DNA of 64,000 bases. Source: Clostridium sp. OS1-26. Lineage in GTDB: Bacteria > Bacillota > Clostridia > Clostridiales > Clostridiaceae. A program made the position numbers and the translations under genes. The number at the start of each line of letters is the position of its first letter. Position 1 is the first letter of the stretch. The notes under the pieces are model-generated. The model was not told the origin of the DNA. It did not search any database and was given only the letters and a program-made list of their open reading frames with translations. The DNA is taken from assembly GCF_030915445.1 (NCBI RefSeq), contig NZ_CP133264.1:3815208-3879207 (forward strand), read 5' to 3'. Positions 54,830 through 63,769 of the stretch are shown one piece after another.

Positions 54830-55159
54830 ATGGATGATACACAAATGACAATAGATGAGATAAGGAAGAAAATTGTTTCATTTTCAAAAGAGCGTGGCTG
54901 GGACAAAGGAGAAAATGCTAAAGATTTAGTTATGGCTTTATCAATTGAAGCCTCTGAACTTATGGAAATTTTTCAGTGGTTACATTCAGATAAAGCCGAT
55001 AACGTAAAAGATAATGCTAATGAATTTCAACATTTAAAAGAAGAAATTGCAGATGTGTTTTGGTATTTGATAAGAATTTGTGAACATTTTCAAATTGATT
55101 TAACCAAGGCTGTTGAAGATAAAACTGTGAAAAATGCAATAAAATATCCCATTGATTAA
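54830..55159 (+). CDS. MazG-type nucleotide pyrophosphohydrolase
   Basis: A 109-residue all-helical protein. ALSIEASELMEIFQWL (E-x2-E) and EEIADVFWYLIRI (E-x2-D) are the two metal-binding motifs of MazG-like dNTP pyrophosphatases, and GWDKGENAKDL precedes them. It hydrolyses nucleotide triphosphates such as dCTP. AAGGGGGA precedes ATG. It is followed by the barnase gene with a 17-bp gap. Confidence 0.9.
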   Translation: MDDTQMTIDEIRKKIVSFSKERGWDKGENAKDLVMALSIEASELMEIFQWLHSDKADNVKDNANEFQHLKEEIADVFWYLIRICEHFQIDLTKAVEDKTVKNAIKYPID

Positions 55160-55175
55160 GAAGGTGTGAAAAGGT

Positions 55176-55682
55176 ATGAAAAATAATTTTATGCAAAAAA
55201 TTTGTTTTGTTTTTCTTTCCTTGTTTATTACAATAAGTTTATTAGGATGTTCATCAACAAATAAAAATATTGTGAAAGAAAAACAAAATATAAAAACAGA
55301 AAATGTAAAAACAGATTCTACAAAAAATGAAGCTGTAAAAAATAAAAAAATAATTAACGATTTTCAAGGGGTAGCTGATTATATTCATAAAAATGGACGC
55401 CTTCCTGATAACTTTATAACCAAAGAACAGGCAGCAAAGCTTGGATGGACTCCCGGTAAAGACCTTGACCAAGTGGCACCTGGTAAAAGCATAGGTGGAG
55501 ATATTTTTACGAATGCAGAAAAATCATTACCAGATGCTCCTAAAAGAGTTTGGCGTGAGTGTGATATCAATTATAATGGAGGGAAAAGAGGAGCTGACAG
55601 AATACTTTATTCTAATGATGGATTGATTTATTCAACTTCAGACCATTATAAGACATTCAAGCTCTTATATAATGGAAAATAA
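55176..55682 (+). CDS. Barnase-type guanyl-specific ribonuclease, predicted lipoprotein
   Basis: A 168-residue protein. A signal peptide ends in the lipobox LLGC near residue 26, then a Lys/Asn-rich linker, then the barnase domain from about residue 65. It contains DFQGVADYIHKNGRLPDNFI, KDLDQVAPGKSIGGDIF, the catalytic glutamate in WRECDIN, arginine in ADRILYS and histidine in STSDHYKTF, in order. All catalytic residues are present. Membrane anchoring instead of secretion is unusual for barnase. The barstar gene follows, giving protection in the cytosol. Confidence 0.88.
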   Translation: MKNNFMQKICFVFLSLFITISLLGCSSTNKNIVKEKQNIKTENVKTDSTKNEAVKNKKIINDFQGVADYIHKNGRLPDNFITKEQAAKLGWTPGKDLDQVAPGKSIGGDIFTNAEKSLPDAPKRVWRECDINYNGGKRGADRILYSNDGLIYSTSDHYKTFKLLYNGK

Positions 55683-55704
55683 TTTTTAAAATGAGGTGGA
55701 TACT

Positions 55705-55980
55705 TTGAATAAAGTAATTTTGGAAGGAAGTAAATTTACAGATAAAGAGACTTTACATGAAAATTTGAAGAGAGAGCTAAAGCTTCCTGCTTATTATGGA
55801 GAAAACTTAGATGCGCTCTGGGATTGCTTAACTACAGATGTAAAACTACCGATTACAATTGAATGGGTAGATTTCCAAATTAGTAGAAAGCTTTTGGAGG
55901 ACTATGCAGAAAGCACATTAGAGGTTTTTCGTGATGCTGAAAAGTATACAGAAGGAAGGTTGCAAATACATATAAAATAG
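55705..55980 (+). CDS. Barstar-type ribonuclease inhibitor
   Basis: About 91 residues with the barstar motifs KETLHENLKRELKLPAYYGE and NLDALWDCLTTD, followed by a strand/helix and a basic end. These are the residues that plug the barnase active site. The probable start is TTG 55705, nine bases after GAGGT; a GTG at 55696 overlaps the site. It lies 22 bp behind the barnase gene, forming a toxin-immunity pair. Confidence 0.88.
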   Translation: MNKVILEGSKFTDKETLHENLKRELKLPAYYGENLDALWDCLTTDVKLPITIEWVDFQISRKLLEDYAESTLEVFRDAEKYTEGRLQIHIK

Positions 55981-55986
55981 GTATAA

Positions 55987-56015
55987 AGCCAATGCTTAAC
56001 AACTAAGCATTGGCT
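55987..56015. terminator. Bidirectional terminator after barstar
   Basis: AGCCAATGCTTA pairs with TAAGCATTGGCT over ACAAC. It lies between the convergent barstar and RNase H genes. Confidence 0.8.
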
Positions 56016-56050
56016 TGAAATTTCTAACGTAAAATGCCTAAGAAGTTTTT

Positions 56051-56833
56051 TCAATTCTCAGCTGCATCTCTTGCATACATATCACAAAGAGAGTTTTCAA
56101 AATGATTGGAGTGTCCTTTTACCCATTGAAATTCAATATATTTCCCATTACAGACGGTATCAAAGAGAAGCCAGTTCTCAATATTTTTAACAGACTCGCC
56201 ATTTATGGTTTTAAAATCATTTAATTTCCAGCAAGGAATCCATTCTGTTAGGCCTTTTCTTACATATTGGCTATCAGTTACTATTCTTATTTTTTCGATA
56301 TTCTTTAGTAATTGAATAGCTTTTATAACTGCTATAAGTTCAGCTTGGCTGCTGCCTGTTTCCTGAACTTTTTCTGTGTATAGCTTATAATTTCCTTCTA
56401 AATCCTCTATTATAAAAGCAAAACCACCATACTTTTTATTTTCAAAATAGCAAGCATCTGAAAATATCTTATAAGTTTTTTCTTCGCCTTTATCTTCATC
56501 TATAACATAACTATCATTATTATTGTTTCGTTTGTCTAAAACTACTATCTTACTTCTATCATTAAAAGCTGCTACATCTTTATGATATCTTAAAATAAGT
56601 TTGACATTGAAACCCACATAATAAGTATCTATACGCTTATTGTGAAGCATTTTTCTAAGTTGATATTCGTTAGCCTTAAGACAATCAGTTAAGTTACTAT
56701 TATGAATAAAATTCAGCTCTTTTTTATAAGGGTCAAATTCTATAAACGTATCCTCTATATCATTACTTATCTTGATTTTATAATTATTATTTAGAGCATC
56801 TATTATTTCCATTTTAAATAGTAGCATTTTCAT
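56051..56833 (-). CDS. RNase HI-domain protein (viroplasmin/RnhA-like)
   Basis: A 260-residue protein. The last 135 residues are an RNase HI fold, with the catalytic acids in FSDACYFE, SSQAELIAVIKAI, IVTDSQYV and LCDMYARDAA, and the conserved histidine in WVKGHSNH. It cleaves RNA in RNA-DNA hybrids. The first 120 residues are unrecognised and resemble no viroplasmin repeat clearly. ATG 56833 follows AAAGGAG; a GTG at 56842 is too near that site. Confidence 0.88.
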   Translation of the reverse strand: MKMLLFKMEIIDALNNNYKIKISNDIEDTFIEFDPYKKELNFIHNSNLTDCLKANEYQLRKMLHNKRIDTYYVGFNVKLILRYHKDVAAFNDRSKIVVLDKRNNNNDSYVIDEDKGEEKTYKIFSDACYFENKKYGGFAFIIEDLEGNYKLYTEKVQETGSSQAELIAVIKAIQLLKNIEKIRIVTDSQYVRKGLTEWIPCWKLNDFKTINGESVKNIENWLLFDTVCNGKYIEFQWVKGHSNHFENSLCDMYARDAAEN

Positions 56834-56842
56834 GAGGGGCAC

Positions 56843-57212
56843 TCCTTTGGATATCTAGTGTATATCTCTATACACCCATTTATTTTACTTACTTTATACA
56901 TAGACTACATATAATCTATGTTGATGTAGTTATACACAGAAAAATTGCTGTGTATAACTTATTAATACTTCACAAAATAAGAATATTCCGTATTAATAAT
57001 ATTGATATATTAGAACACATATTTTGATTAACTACAAATAACTTAATTCTATTACTATCTAACTAATCGTCCTTCAATTATTGTAATCAATAAAACATAG
57101 TCCAAAATTAATTGGCATTTATGATGCTATTCACCGTAATGGGTATAACGAAGACTCTTAGATTATCATTTTTCTAATAGCTATATTGCTTGATTATTGT
57201 TTTTATGAATTT
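56843..57212. other. AT-rich gap without recognised feature
   Basis: No ORF with a ribosome site, no strong hairpin. Several AT-rich words could serve as promoters for the divergent-side RNase H gene (TTGATG...TATAAC near 56920-56957), but nothing is convincing. Confidence 0.4.
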
Positions 57213-58391
57213 TCAATAGTTATTCCCGTATACATTATATAGTTTTATCGCTGCGGAAAGCTGTTCATAAAAGCTTCCCTCTAGATCTTTCATACCAAGT
57301 ATTTCTTTGATTTTATTTATCCTATAACGTACAGTATTTTCATGAATAAAAAGCGAATCTGCAGTAGCCTTTTTAATTCCGTCATTTTCGATATACTTTA
57401 CTGCAGTATGGAACATTTCTGTATGATATCTCTCATCATATTTTTTTATAGGCAAAATTATTTCGTCATAGAAATTCTGAAGCCAAGAATCTTGAGTATA
57501 TGGAAGCAGAATCTTATAAATGCCTATATCCTTATAAAAATGCAAAGTTACCGGTGCTATGCTGCTAACCTCTGCCGCAAAAATGCTTTCGTTTATACCT
57601 TTATCCATTTCCTCTAAAGTATGATGATGGTCGCTTATACCAATAAAATAGTCGGTTCTATTTAATCCAATAAGGTTAATAAAATTATAAACAGTGTCTT
57701 TTAGATTGCTTTCTTCGAGTCGTTCATAGGTAGATATAATTAGAAGGCCGCCTTTATATTTAAGGAAAGATGTATCATTTTTTATATATCTATTAAACTT
57801 AAGTTTGTCCAGTATTGAAATGAGTCTATCGTCACCAAGATACTTTTTTTCCTTGCAATATATCACAAAAAAATATTCTTTAAAATAATTGTTTATTTCA
57901 AGTGAAAGTTCCCTTATTGTTGCCTTACTTATATTCTTTTTTATAATAAATCCTATCTTTGATTCCATCAACTCGTAGTTTTGGGCAAATCGTACTCTGT
58001 CCATTATCTCAGTAATAATATCTTCAAAGAATACGCTATTGTCGAAGATAAAAATAGGAAATGAATTATCATTTGCAAACTCAATTACTTCTTGAGGTAG
58101 GTTATCATAGTATATATTCTTAATTGCAAGACCACTAACTCCATCCTGTACTAAATACTTTAAAGCTATAAGAATTCTGTCCGGATTATTCTTTGCAAAA
58201 AGAAGGCTTGATATAACGAATTGGTCTTTTAAAAATTGTCCCTTATAGAACTGTTCCTCTTTTTCTGCATCGAATTCATAATCTAATATACCAGCTACAG
58301 TTATCCTGTTTTCTAGACCTTTTTGACCTGCAACGAGCTTGAATTTTATAAAGGTATTTAGCTTCATTGCTTCAAAAATAGTAATGGACAT
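57213..58391 (-). CDS. PucR-family transcriptional regulator
   Basis: A 392-residue protein. The N-terminal PucR domain (GLENRITVAGILDYEF, VIEFANDNSFPIFIFD) takes about 125 residues. A GGDEF-like linker region and the C-terminal HTH_30 follow, with ATADSLFIHENTVRYRINKI near residue 345. PucR-type regulators control purine, amino acid or other nitrogen metabolism. AAAGGAGGG lies before the ATG. It is divergent from the EamA transporter gene, which it might control. Confidence 0.88.
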   Translation of the reverse strand: MSITIFEAMKLNTFIKFKLVAGQKGLENRITVAGILDYEFDAEKEEQFYKGQFLKDQFVISSLLFAKNNPDRILIALKYLVQDGVSGLAIKNIYYDNLPQEVIEFANDNSFPIFIFDNSVFFEDIITEIMDRVRFAQNYELMESKIGFIIKKNISKATIRELSLEINNYFKEYFFVIYCKEKKYLGDDRLISILDKLKFNRYIKNDTSFLKYKGGLLIISTYERLEESNLKDTVYNFINLIGLNRTDYFIGISDHHHTLEEMDKGINESIFAAEVSSIAPVTLHFYKDIGIYKILLPYTQDSWLQNFYDEIILPIKKYDERYHTEMFHTAVKYIENDGIKKATADSLFIHENTVRYRINKIKEILGMKDLEGSFYEQLSAAIKLYNVYGNNY

Positions 58392-58626
58392 ATTAATCCC
58401 TCCTTTAAAAAGTCTAATTGTAGTATAAGCTATTATAATTATATAAAAATTAATGATTTGTGGAAACTACAAAACAAATCCATTTTGATTTAATTTATTA
58501 CAAATATAAATGTCTTATAATTACATTAGATAGAGTAATAAGGGCATTTTATAAGGGATTATATTTCAAATTAATTATGTAGAACTGTATAAGCAAAAAC
58601 ACCTATAATATTAAAAATCAGGAGGA

Positions 58627-58713
58627 GTGAAACTGTTTAAAGTTAAAGCTCTAAATCAGAAGGATACTGAACAAGTATATTTAATTTGTAGTAGAAAGGA
58701 GAATGTGATATGA
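58627..58713 (+). CDS. Possible small leader ORF of the EamA gene (28 residues)
   Basis: From GTG 58627, or CTG 58633 if the AGGAGG site decides the start, the frame runs KLFKVKALNQKDTEQVYLI to a TGA that overlaps the transporter ATG (ATGA). Coupled translation is implied. It could be a regulatory leader peptide or a truncated gene end. Confidence 0.35.
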   Translation: MKLFKVKALNQKDTEQVYLICSRKENVI

Positions 58714-59648
58714 AAAATTTTACAGGATTAATATTGCTAATTATAACGGCTATTATCTGGGGAACTTCCTTTGTATCGCAAAAACTTGGAATGAATTATG
58801 TTGAACCACTTACTTTTGGTGCATCAAGATTTTTATTGGGAGCAGTTATTTTAATTCCTGTAATATTAATCTTTGATAGAGTAAATAAAAGAACTGATGA
58901 AAATTTGGATAAGAAAAAGGAAACAACCTATAACAATAAGGAGTTGATTATAGGAGGAATCCTATGTGGTGCATCACTTTTTCTAGGTGCATGGTTACAA
59001 CAATGGGGTATTGTTTATACAACAGCAGGAAAAGCAGGTTTCATTACTGCTTTATACATAGTATTGGTTCCAGTTTTCGGACTGTTTTTGCATAAGAAAG
59101 TGAGTAAAGTGGTATGGTTTGGCGTTGCTATTGCAACAGTAGGTTTATACTTATTATGTATTAAAGAGGGATTCATTATACAAAAAGGGGATGCTATTGT
59201 ACTGACAGGAACTATTTTCTGGGCAGCACAAATATTAGTGGTAGATGCTTATGTAGATAAAACAGATGGATTGAAATTATCTTTTGTTCAGTTTTTAACA
59301 GCAGGTGTTTTTTCAGCTATAGCAGCTTTAATATTTGAAACTCCTAAACTTGAAACCATAATTGCATGCGCAGGACCAATATTATATACTGCAATTATGG
59401 TAGTTGGTGTAGCCTATACATTTCAAATTATTGGACAAAAATCAACTGACCCTACAATAGCTGCCATTATATTGAGCATGGAATCATTATTTGCTGTTAT
59501 CAGTGGAACTATTTTCTTAGGAGAAACAATGACTATGAAAGAAATTATCGGATGTGTCCTAATGCTTGTGGCTGTAATAATAACTCAAATTAAAAGCGAA
59601 GATAATATACAAAATATTAGTCTTCAAAATAGTCATAAATTTAATTAA
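58710..59648 (+). CDS. EamA/DMT-family transporter
   Basis: A 312-residue membrane protein with ten hydrophobic segments in two EamA repeats. The first starts GLILLIITAIIWGTSFVSQK and includes GASRFLLGAVIL. The second has ALIVVDAYVDKTDG-like sequence and IILSMESLFAVISGTIFLGE near residue 250. Members export or import metabolites; the substrate is unknown. AAAGGAG precedes the ATG, and a terminator follows. Confidence 0.9.
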   Translation: MKNFTGLILLIITAIIWGTSFVSQKLGMNYVEPLTFGASRFLLGAVILIPVILIFDRVNKRTDENLDKKKETTYNNKELIIGGILCGASLFLGAWLQQWGIVYTTAGKAGFITALYIVLVPVFGLFLHKKVSKVVWFGVAIATVGLYLLCIKEGFIIQKGDAIVLTGTIFWAAQILVVDAYVDKTDGLKLSFVQFLTAGVFSAIAALIFETPKLETIIACAGPILYTAIMVVGVAYTFQIIGQKSTDPTIAAIILSMESLFAVISGTIFLGETMTMKEIIGCVLMLVAVIITQIKSEDNIQNISLQNSHKFN

Positions 59649-59654
59649 CATTTT

Positions 59655-59685
59655 AAAAGAGACTGTTATGTTGGCAGTCTCTTTT
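59655..59685 (+). terminator. Terminator after the EamA gene
   Basis: AAAAGAGACTG pairs with CAGTCTCTTTT around TTATGTTGG, then ATTAA. Confidence 0.85.
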
Positions 59686-59839
59686 ATTAATTCAAAAAAT
59701 ACTCTTATAATTAAGCATTCTTTATAATGCAAATTTAGCAGATTTAAATACTGGAGTCTTTAATAACACAAGAAAAGTGCTTCCCAAAATACAAAAGAGT
59801 AGTTCACTACCGTTAGTTAAATAGATTTGATGTATGTTT

Positions 59840-60058
59840 TTATTGAGAGTCTTCGTCGCTTTTGTACTCCAAAATATCACCTGGCTGACAATCCAAAGTC
59901 TTACATATCGCTTCTAATGTTGAAAAACGAACCGCTTTTGCTTTCCCATTTTTCAGAATAGAAAGATTCGCCATAGTAATTCCAACTCTCTCCGAAAGCT
60001 CCGTTACGCTCATTTTTCGTTTTGCTAACATCACATCAATATTAATAATAATTGACAT
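59840..60058 (-). CDS. XRE-family regulator (YozG-like)
   Basis: A 72-residue protein: KMSVTELSERVGITMANLSI is the HTH, and FSTLEAICKTLDCQPGDILEY is the family tail. It lies 10 bp behind a DUF2975 gene, a standard pairing in Firmicutes in which the small XRE protein controls its membrane partner. GAGGTGTAGG precedes the ATG. Confidence 0.9.
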   Translation of the reverse strand: MSIIINIDVMLAKRKMSVTELSERVGITMANLSILKNGKAKAVRFSTLEAICKTLDCQPGDILEYKSDEDSQ

Positions 60059-60068
60059 ATCCTACACC

Positions 60069-60554
60069 TCAGACCGTCAAATCATTTTCTGATTTTATGT
60101 TAATCGCTTCTTGTAGAAGCCGTTGGAGGATAGCAGCAAAAACGGCGATAACCAACGAAGCAAAAATGATGATGAGTCCCATTAATGCAATAGGAGGGTC
60201 AACTTTCTTCGCTATAAAACGAAAGAGTGGCAAACCTAATACATACAAACCACTGATTGTAATCGCACAGCACTTTATGTTCTTTAACGCCTTTACAGAT
60301 AATTCCGAAAACGCTGTGTTCTCGTCAATGTACCGTAAAAGATTGAAAGCCTGATAGAGAGCAAAGTAAAAAGGCACAGCCGCTCCATACATCACGATGA
60401 AAACGAGATATTTCATTGGGGCAATATTTGGATACAATTTTGCTGCGAAATTCGCCATATGGGGCACTAAAAATATACATAAAGCAAGTACTGCAATTCC
60501 AGCCAGAAAAATACTTACCTTTAAGAAGGTGGTTGAACCTCGTTTAACATTCAT
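60069..60554 (-). CDS. DUF2975 membrane protein
   Basis: A 161-residue protein with four transmembrane spans (about residues 10-33, 46-68, 92-112 and 122-145), matching DUF2975: FALYQAFNLLRYIDENTAF in the middle and a long fourth helix. Its function is unknown; it is nearly always paired with the small XRE gene as here. GAGGTG lies before the ATG. Confidence 0.88.
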   Translation of the reverse strand: MNVKRGSTTFLKVSIFLAGIAVLALCIFLVPHMANFAAKLYPNIAPMKYLVFIVMYGAAVPFYFALYQAFNLLRYIDENTAFSELSVKALKNIKCCAITISGLYVLGLPLFRFIAKKVDPPIALMGLIIIFASLVIAVFAAILQRLLQEAINIKSENDLTV

Positions 60555-60731
60555 TTAAAACACCTCACTTATTTAATGACAACATGATTTTATCACATGA
60601 TTTATCGTTTTACAATAAATTTATATTGTTTTTTATTATATTATTATTGTTATTATTATATTCTGTTAATTTAAAAAAATAAAATTCTTAAGTTAGCTCT
60701 AACAAATAAATCTAAGTAGCAATATACCAGC

Positions 60732-60762
60732 ATAGGTCATATTATAAAATAACATGACCTAT
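60732..60762. promoter_or_regulatory. Inverted repeat upstream of the kinase-like gene
   Basis: ATAGGTCAT and ATGACCTAT flank ATTATAAAATAAC, and a further TATAGGT follows at 60773. It may be a terminator for a lost gene or an operator of the downstream gene. Confidence 0.4.
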
Positions 60763-60806
60763 ATTTGTCTTAATATAGGTAAAATATTTTTATGAAAGGA
60801 GTTAAG

Positions 60807-61403
60807 ATGAATAAGGAAATATATGAAAAGTATATTAAAAACTTTGATATTAATCTATTAGACTGCAAATTTCTTGGTAAAGGTCATAATGGTGTAGTTT
60901 ATCTCCTTCCTGATGGAAAAGTAATTAAAATTTGCTTTGACCCTGAAAGCTGTAGAAAAGAGTACTTAATACTTAAGAAAATAAGCAAGAATAAATATTT
61001 TCCTCGAGTTTATTGTATGCTAGGAAACTATATGATAAGAGACTATGTTGATGGAATAACGCTAACTAATTATATAAAATTAAATGGTCTGAATAGAGAA
61101 GTATCAATCAAAATACTTAATTTGTTTGAAGAGTTTAACAAGTTGAATTTTTTAAAAGAAGATATAAGATGTAAAGATATTATGATTCAACCGGATGGTT
61201 CTATAATGGCAATAGACCCTAAAAAATTTTATTCTAAAGAAAGAGATTTTCCTAGACATTTATCTAAGGGTCTTAACAAACTTGGTGTACTTGATTCTTT
61301 TTTATCTGTAGTTAAAGAGGAAAAACCTGATTTATATAGAAAGTGGAATAAAAAAATAAATAATTATTTAGCAGAAAGACAACTAGAATATGTTCGCAAG
61401 TAA
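60807..61403 (+). CDS. Small protein-kinase-like protein
   Basis: A 198-residue protein with the N-lobe of a kinase: CKFLGKGHNGVVYLLPDGKV (glycine loop) then VIKIC (lysine), EYLILKKI (helix C) and MIRDYVDGITL (hinge). The C-lobe is short. The catalytic loop HxD is not evident; KEDIRCKDIMIQPDG-SIMAIDPKK carries the likely DxD-like end, as in RIO or aminoglycoside-kinase-like proteins. The target is unknown. ATG 60807 follows AAAGGAG. Confidence 0.7.
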   Translation: MNKEIYEKYIKNFDINLLDCKFLGKGHNGVVYLLPDGKVIKICFDPESCRKEYLILKKISKNKYFPRVYCMLGNYMIRDYVDGITLTNYIKLNGLNREVSIKILNLFEEFNKLNFLKEDIRCKDIMIQPDGSIMAIDPKKFYSKERDFPRHLSKGLNKLGVLDSFLSVVKEEKPDLYRKWNKKINNYLAERQLEYVRK

Positions 61404-61501
61404 TTATTTATAGAAAATGCTTGAAAAACTCCGTTGTTTATCTCGGAGGATGAAAGGACATTAATTTTTGAAGAAAATAGGGAATAAAAAAGTTCAGTAA
61501 T

Positions 61502-61526
61502 ATGTGGTGAATTTCACCACATTTTT
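61502..61526 (+). terminator. Terminator after the kinase-like gene
   Basis: ATGTGGTGA pairs with TCACCACAT over ATT, then TTTTG. Confidence 0.85.
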
Positions 61527-61571
61527 GTTTTATAGAAAATTTCAAAATTCCACTGCCTACATCCCCAAAAA

Positions 61572-62738
61572 TTGTATATATATTTTGAACTTGTTAACCC
61601 AACCAAAATCCTATTTGGAAAAGGACAGGTAAAAAATCTCTCTAAGGAAATACCAGTAGGTTCAAAAGTGCTAATATTATATGGTGGAGGGAGTATAAAA
61701 AAGATTGGTCTCCTTGATGAAGTAAAAAATGTTTTGAAAGATTACGAAATTAGCGAATTTGCTGGAATTGAACCGAATCCTACTTATGAAACGTTGATGA
61801 AGGCTGTAGCGAAAATTAAAAAAGAAAAATATGATTTCTTGCTTGCGGTTGGTGGAGGATCAGTTATTGATGGAACAAAATTTGTAGCGGCTGCAACGCT
61901 ATTTAATAGGGGAGAACCATACGATATATTAATTAAACAATTACCTGTAACAACAGCTCTTCCTATTGGAACCATACTAACATTGTCTGGAACAGGTTCT
62001 GAAATGGATGGTGAAGCTGTCATTTCAATTAAGTCTGAAGGAGCTAAAATTCCTTTCCGTAGTTCAGCAATTTTTCCGAAATTTTCTGTGCTTGATCCCC
62101 TTTATACATACAGTGTTCCAGTGAAACAAGTCAGCAACGGCATCATTGATACTTTTGTGCATGTGATGGAACAATACCTGACGTATCCAGTTAACGCCAA
62201 AATTCAGGATCGACTTGCGGAAGGACTCTTGCTAACTTTAATTGAAGAAGGCCCAAAGGCTTTTGAAAATCCTAATGATTATGACCTTCGTTCAAATCTA
62301 ATGTGGGCTTCAACAATGGCAATGAATGGTCTGATTGGTTCTGGCGTTCCACAGGATTGGTCTACACATATGGTTGGTCATGGAATTACAGCATTATATG
62401 GCTTAGATCATGGACAAACTTTAGCGATTGTTCTTCCAGCAATGCTTGAAGTGCAGAAAATGGAGAAGCGTGATAAACTGTTACAATATGCTGAACGTGT
62501 ATGGGGAATCAAGGGTGAATCAGAAGATGAGATGATTTCTATTGCGATCAACAAAACCAGAGATTTTTTTGAAAGGGTTGGTGTGCCAACTCGCCTTTCG
62601 AGCTATGGATTAGGTAAAGAAAATGTCCCTAAAGTGATTGAAACTCTAGAACCATTAGAAGCTCTTCAAATCAAGCTAGGGGAAAATGGAACACTTACGC
62701 TAGATAGGGTTAAAAGAGTTCTTGAATTGGCTCTCTGA
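61572..62738 (+). CDS. Iron-containing alcohol dehydrogenase (YqhD/BDH-like)
   Basis: A 388-residue type III alcohol dehydrogenase. NPTKILFGKGQ at the N-terminus, GGGSVIDGTKF near residue 98 (NAD(P) binding), and the metal ligands in IIDTFVHVMEQY, MVGHGITALYGLDHGQTLAI. It reduces aldehydes with NAD(P)H. The start is doubtful: the frame opens at TTG 61572 with no ribosome site, directly after a terminator, so the native leader may be lost. Codons are more Bacillus-like than the neighbours, suggesting transfer. Confidence 0.88.
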   Translation: MYIYFELVNPTKILFGKGQVKNLSKEIPVGSKVLILYGGGSIKKIGLLDEVKNVLKDYEISEFAGIEPNPTYETLMKAVAKIKKEKYDFLLAVGGGSVIDGTKFVAAATLFNRGEPYDILIKQLPVTTALPIGTILTLSGTGSEMDGEAVISIKSEGAKIPFRSSAIFPKFSVLDPLYTYSVPVKQVSNGIIDTFVHVMEQYLTYPVNAKIQDRLAEGLLLTLIEEGPKAFENPNDYDLRSNLMWASTMAMNGLIGSGVPQDWSTHMVGHGITALYGLDHGQTLAIVLPAMLEVQKMEKRDKLLQYAERVWGIKGESEDEMISIAINKTRDFFERVGVPTRLSSYGLGKENVPKVIETLEPLEALQIKLGENGTLTLDRVKRVLELAL

Positions 62739-62872
62739 TTATGTTTTTTTTATATAATCATATTGAAAGAGCAGAAAATGGCGATACTGCTGTTATAGAA
62801 AATATGGAAGATAAGAAAATAAAAACAAAAGTTTTAGGCTCTGTTAGACTAAATTGTTGATATATATACATA

Positions 62873-62900
62873 AAGCAGGTAGTCCAATTGGATTACCTGC
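62873..62900. terminator. Near-perfect 28-bp palindrome
   Basis: AGCAGGTA-G-TCCAATTGGA-T-TACCTGCT. It has no T-run. The gap 62739-63010 around it contains only short ORFs (39 codons at 62742, 19 codons on the minus strand at 63001) that I take as remnants. Confidence 0.45.
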
Positions 62901-63010
62901 TAATGAATAAATCTAAAAAAACTGTGACCAATAAGTATGATTATTTTATAAGGTCAACCTCATAAATCTTTGCTCGTTCACCATTATCTTTGCACTTCAT
63001 GATGCTCCCT

Positions 63011-63622
63011 CTATCCCCTAATATTACTTTCAATTATAGAGAGTGGACTTTTAAGTACAGTACAACTTATTAAGTCGGCCAGTTCATCTGGAGATAGATT
63101 AATATCTGATTGAATCCAGTGTATTATCATGGCAAGATTACCATTAATAAGACTCTCAATAACATATTCCTTTTTTAACAATTCTTTATTTTTTGCTGTC
63201 ATAAGTACAGAATGGAATCTCTGAGCAAAATTATTTCTCATCATCTTTTTGAAAGACTCTCTAAAATAGAGATGACTATGGGGGCTAGTGAGAATTTTAA
63301 ACAATTTTTTGTTTTCAACTATATAATTAAGTATAGGTTTGAAAAATTGAGCAAATTCGTTGGTTTTTTCTGAATAATAAAAATGATGAAATTCTTTACT
63401 AAGTTTAGCAATTGCGTCTAATTGCTCATTTTCAATTGATGTAAGAAGATCATTTAAATCAATATAGTGAAGATAAAAGGTGCCACGATTTATTACAGCA
63501 GATTCAGTCAAAGTTTTTATATAAATCTGTCCAAGTGGTTTTATAGCATATAAATCCAGAAAGGCCTTTATAATTTTTTGACGAGTTCGACGTATTTTTG
63601 TAGAATCGATATTAGTATTCAT
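63011..63622 (-). CDS. TetR-family transcriptional regulator
   Basis: A 203-residue protein. HTH region TRQKIIKAFLDLYAIKPL and LTESAVINRGTFYLHYIDLN near residues 12-50, followed by the helical ligand domain of the TetR_C_7-like type. ATG 63622 follows GGAGGT; a longer frame to 63679 has no site. It is divergent from the partial gene at 63770, and a perfect palindrome lies between the two. Confidence 0.88.
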   Translation of the reverse strand: MNTNIDSTKIRRTRQKIIKAFLDLYAIKPLGQIYIKTLTESAVINRGTFYLHYIDLNDLLTSIENEQLDAIAKLSKEFHHFYYSEKTNEFAQFFKPILNYIVENKKLFKILTSPHSHLYFRESFKKMMRNNFAQRFHSVLMTAKNKELLKKEYVIESLINGNLAMIIHWIQSDINLSPDELADLISCTVLKSPLSIIESNIRG

Positions 63623-63716
63623 TTTTACCTCCATTAATATTTTTTTCGCAAATTCAACATATTCAGAATTTGTGTTCATTGATTATGAAAACTTTCGTAA
63701 TATAATATAAGCATAA

Positions 63717-63733
63717 AACAACACGGTGTTGTT
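63717..63733. promoter_or_regulatory. Perfect palindrome, likely TetR operator
   Basis: AACAACA-CGG-TGTTGTT lies between the divergent TetR gene and the gene at 63770, with -10-like TATAAT at 63701. The 17-bp size and location are typical of TetR operators. Confidence 0.75.
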
Positions 63734-63769
63734 ATCAATTTAATTTATAATAAATGGAGGTAAAAAGTT

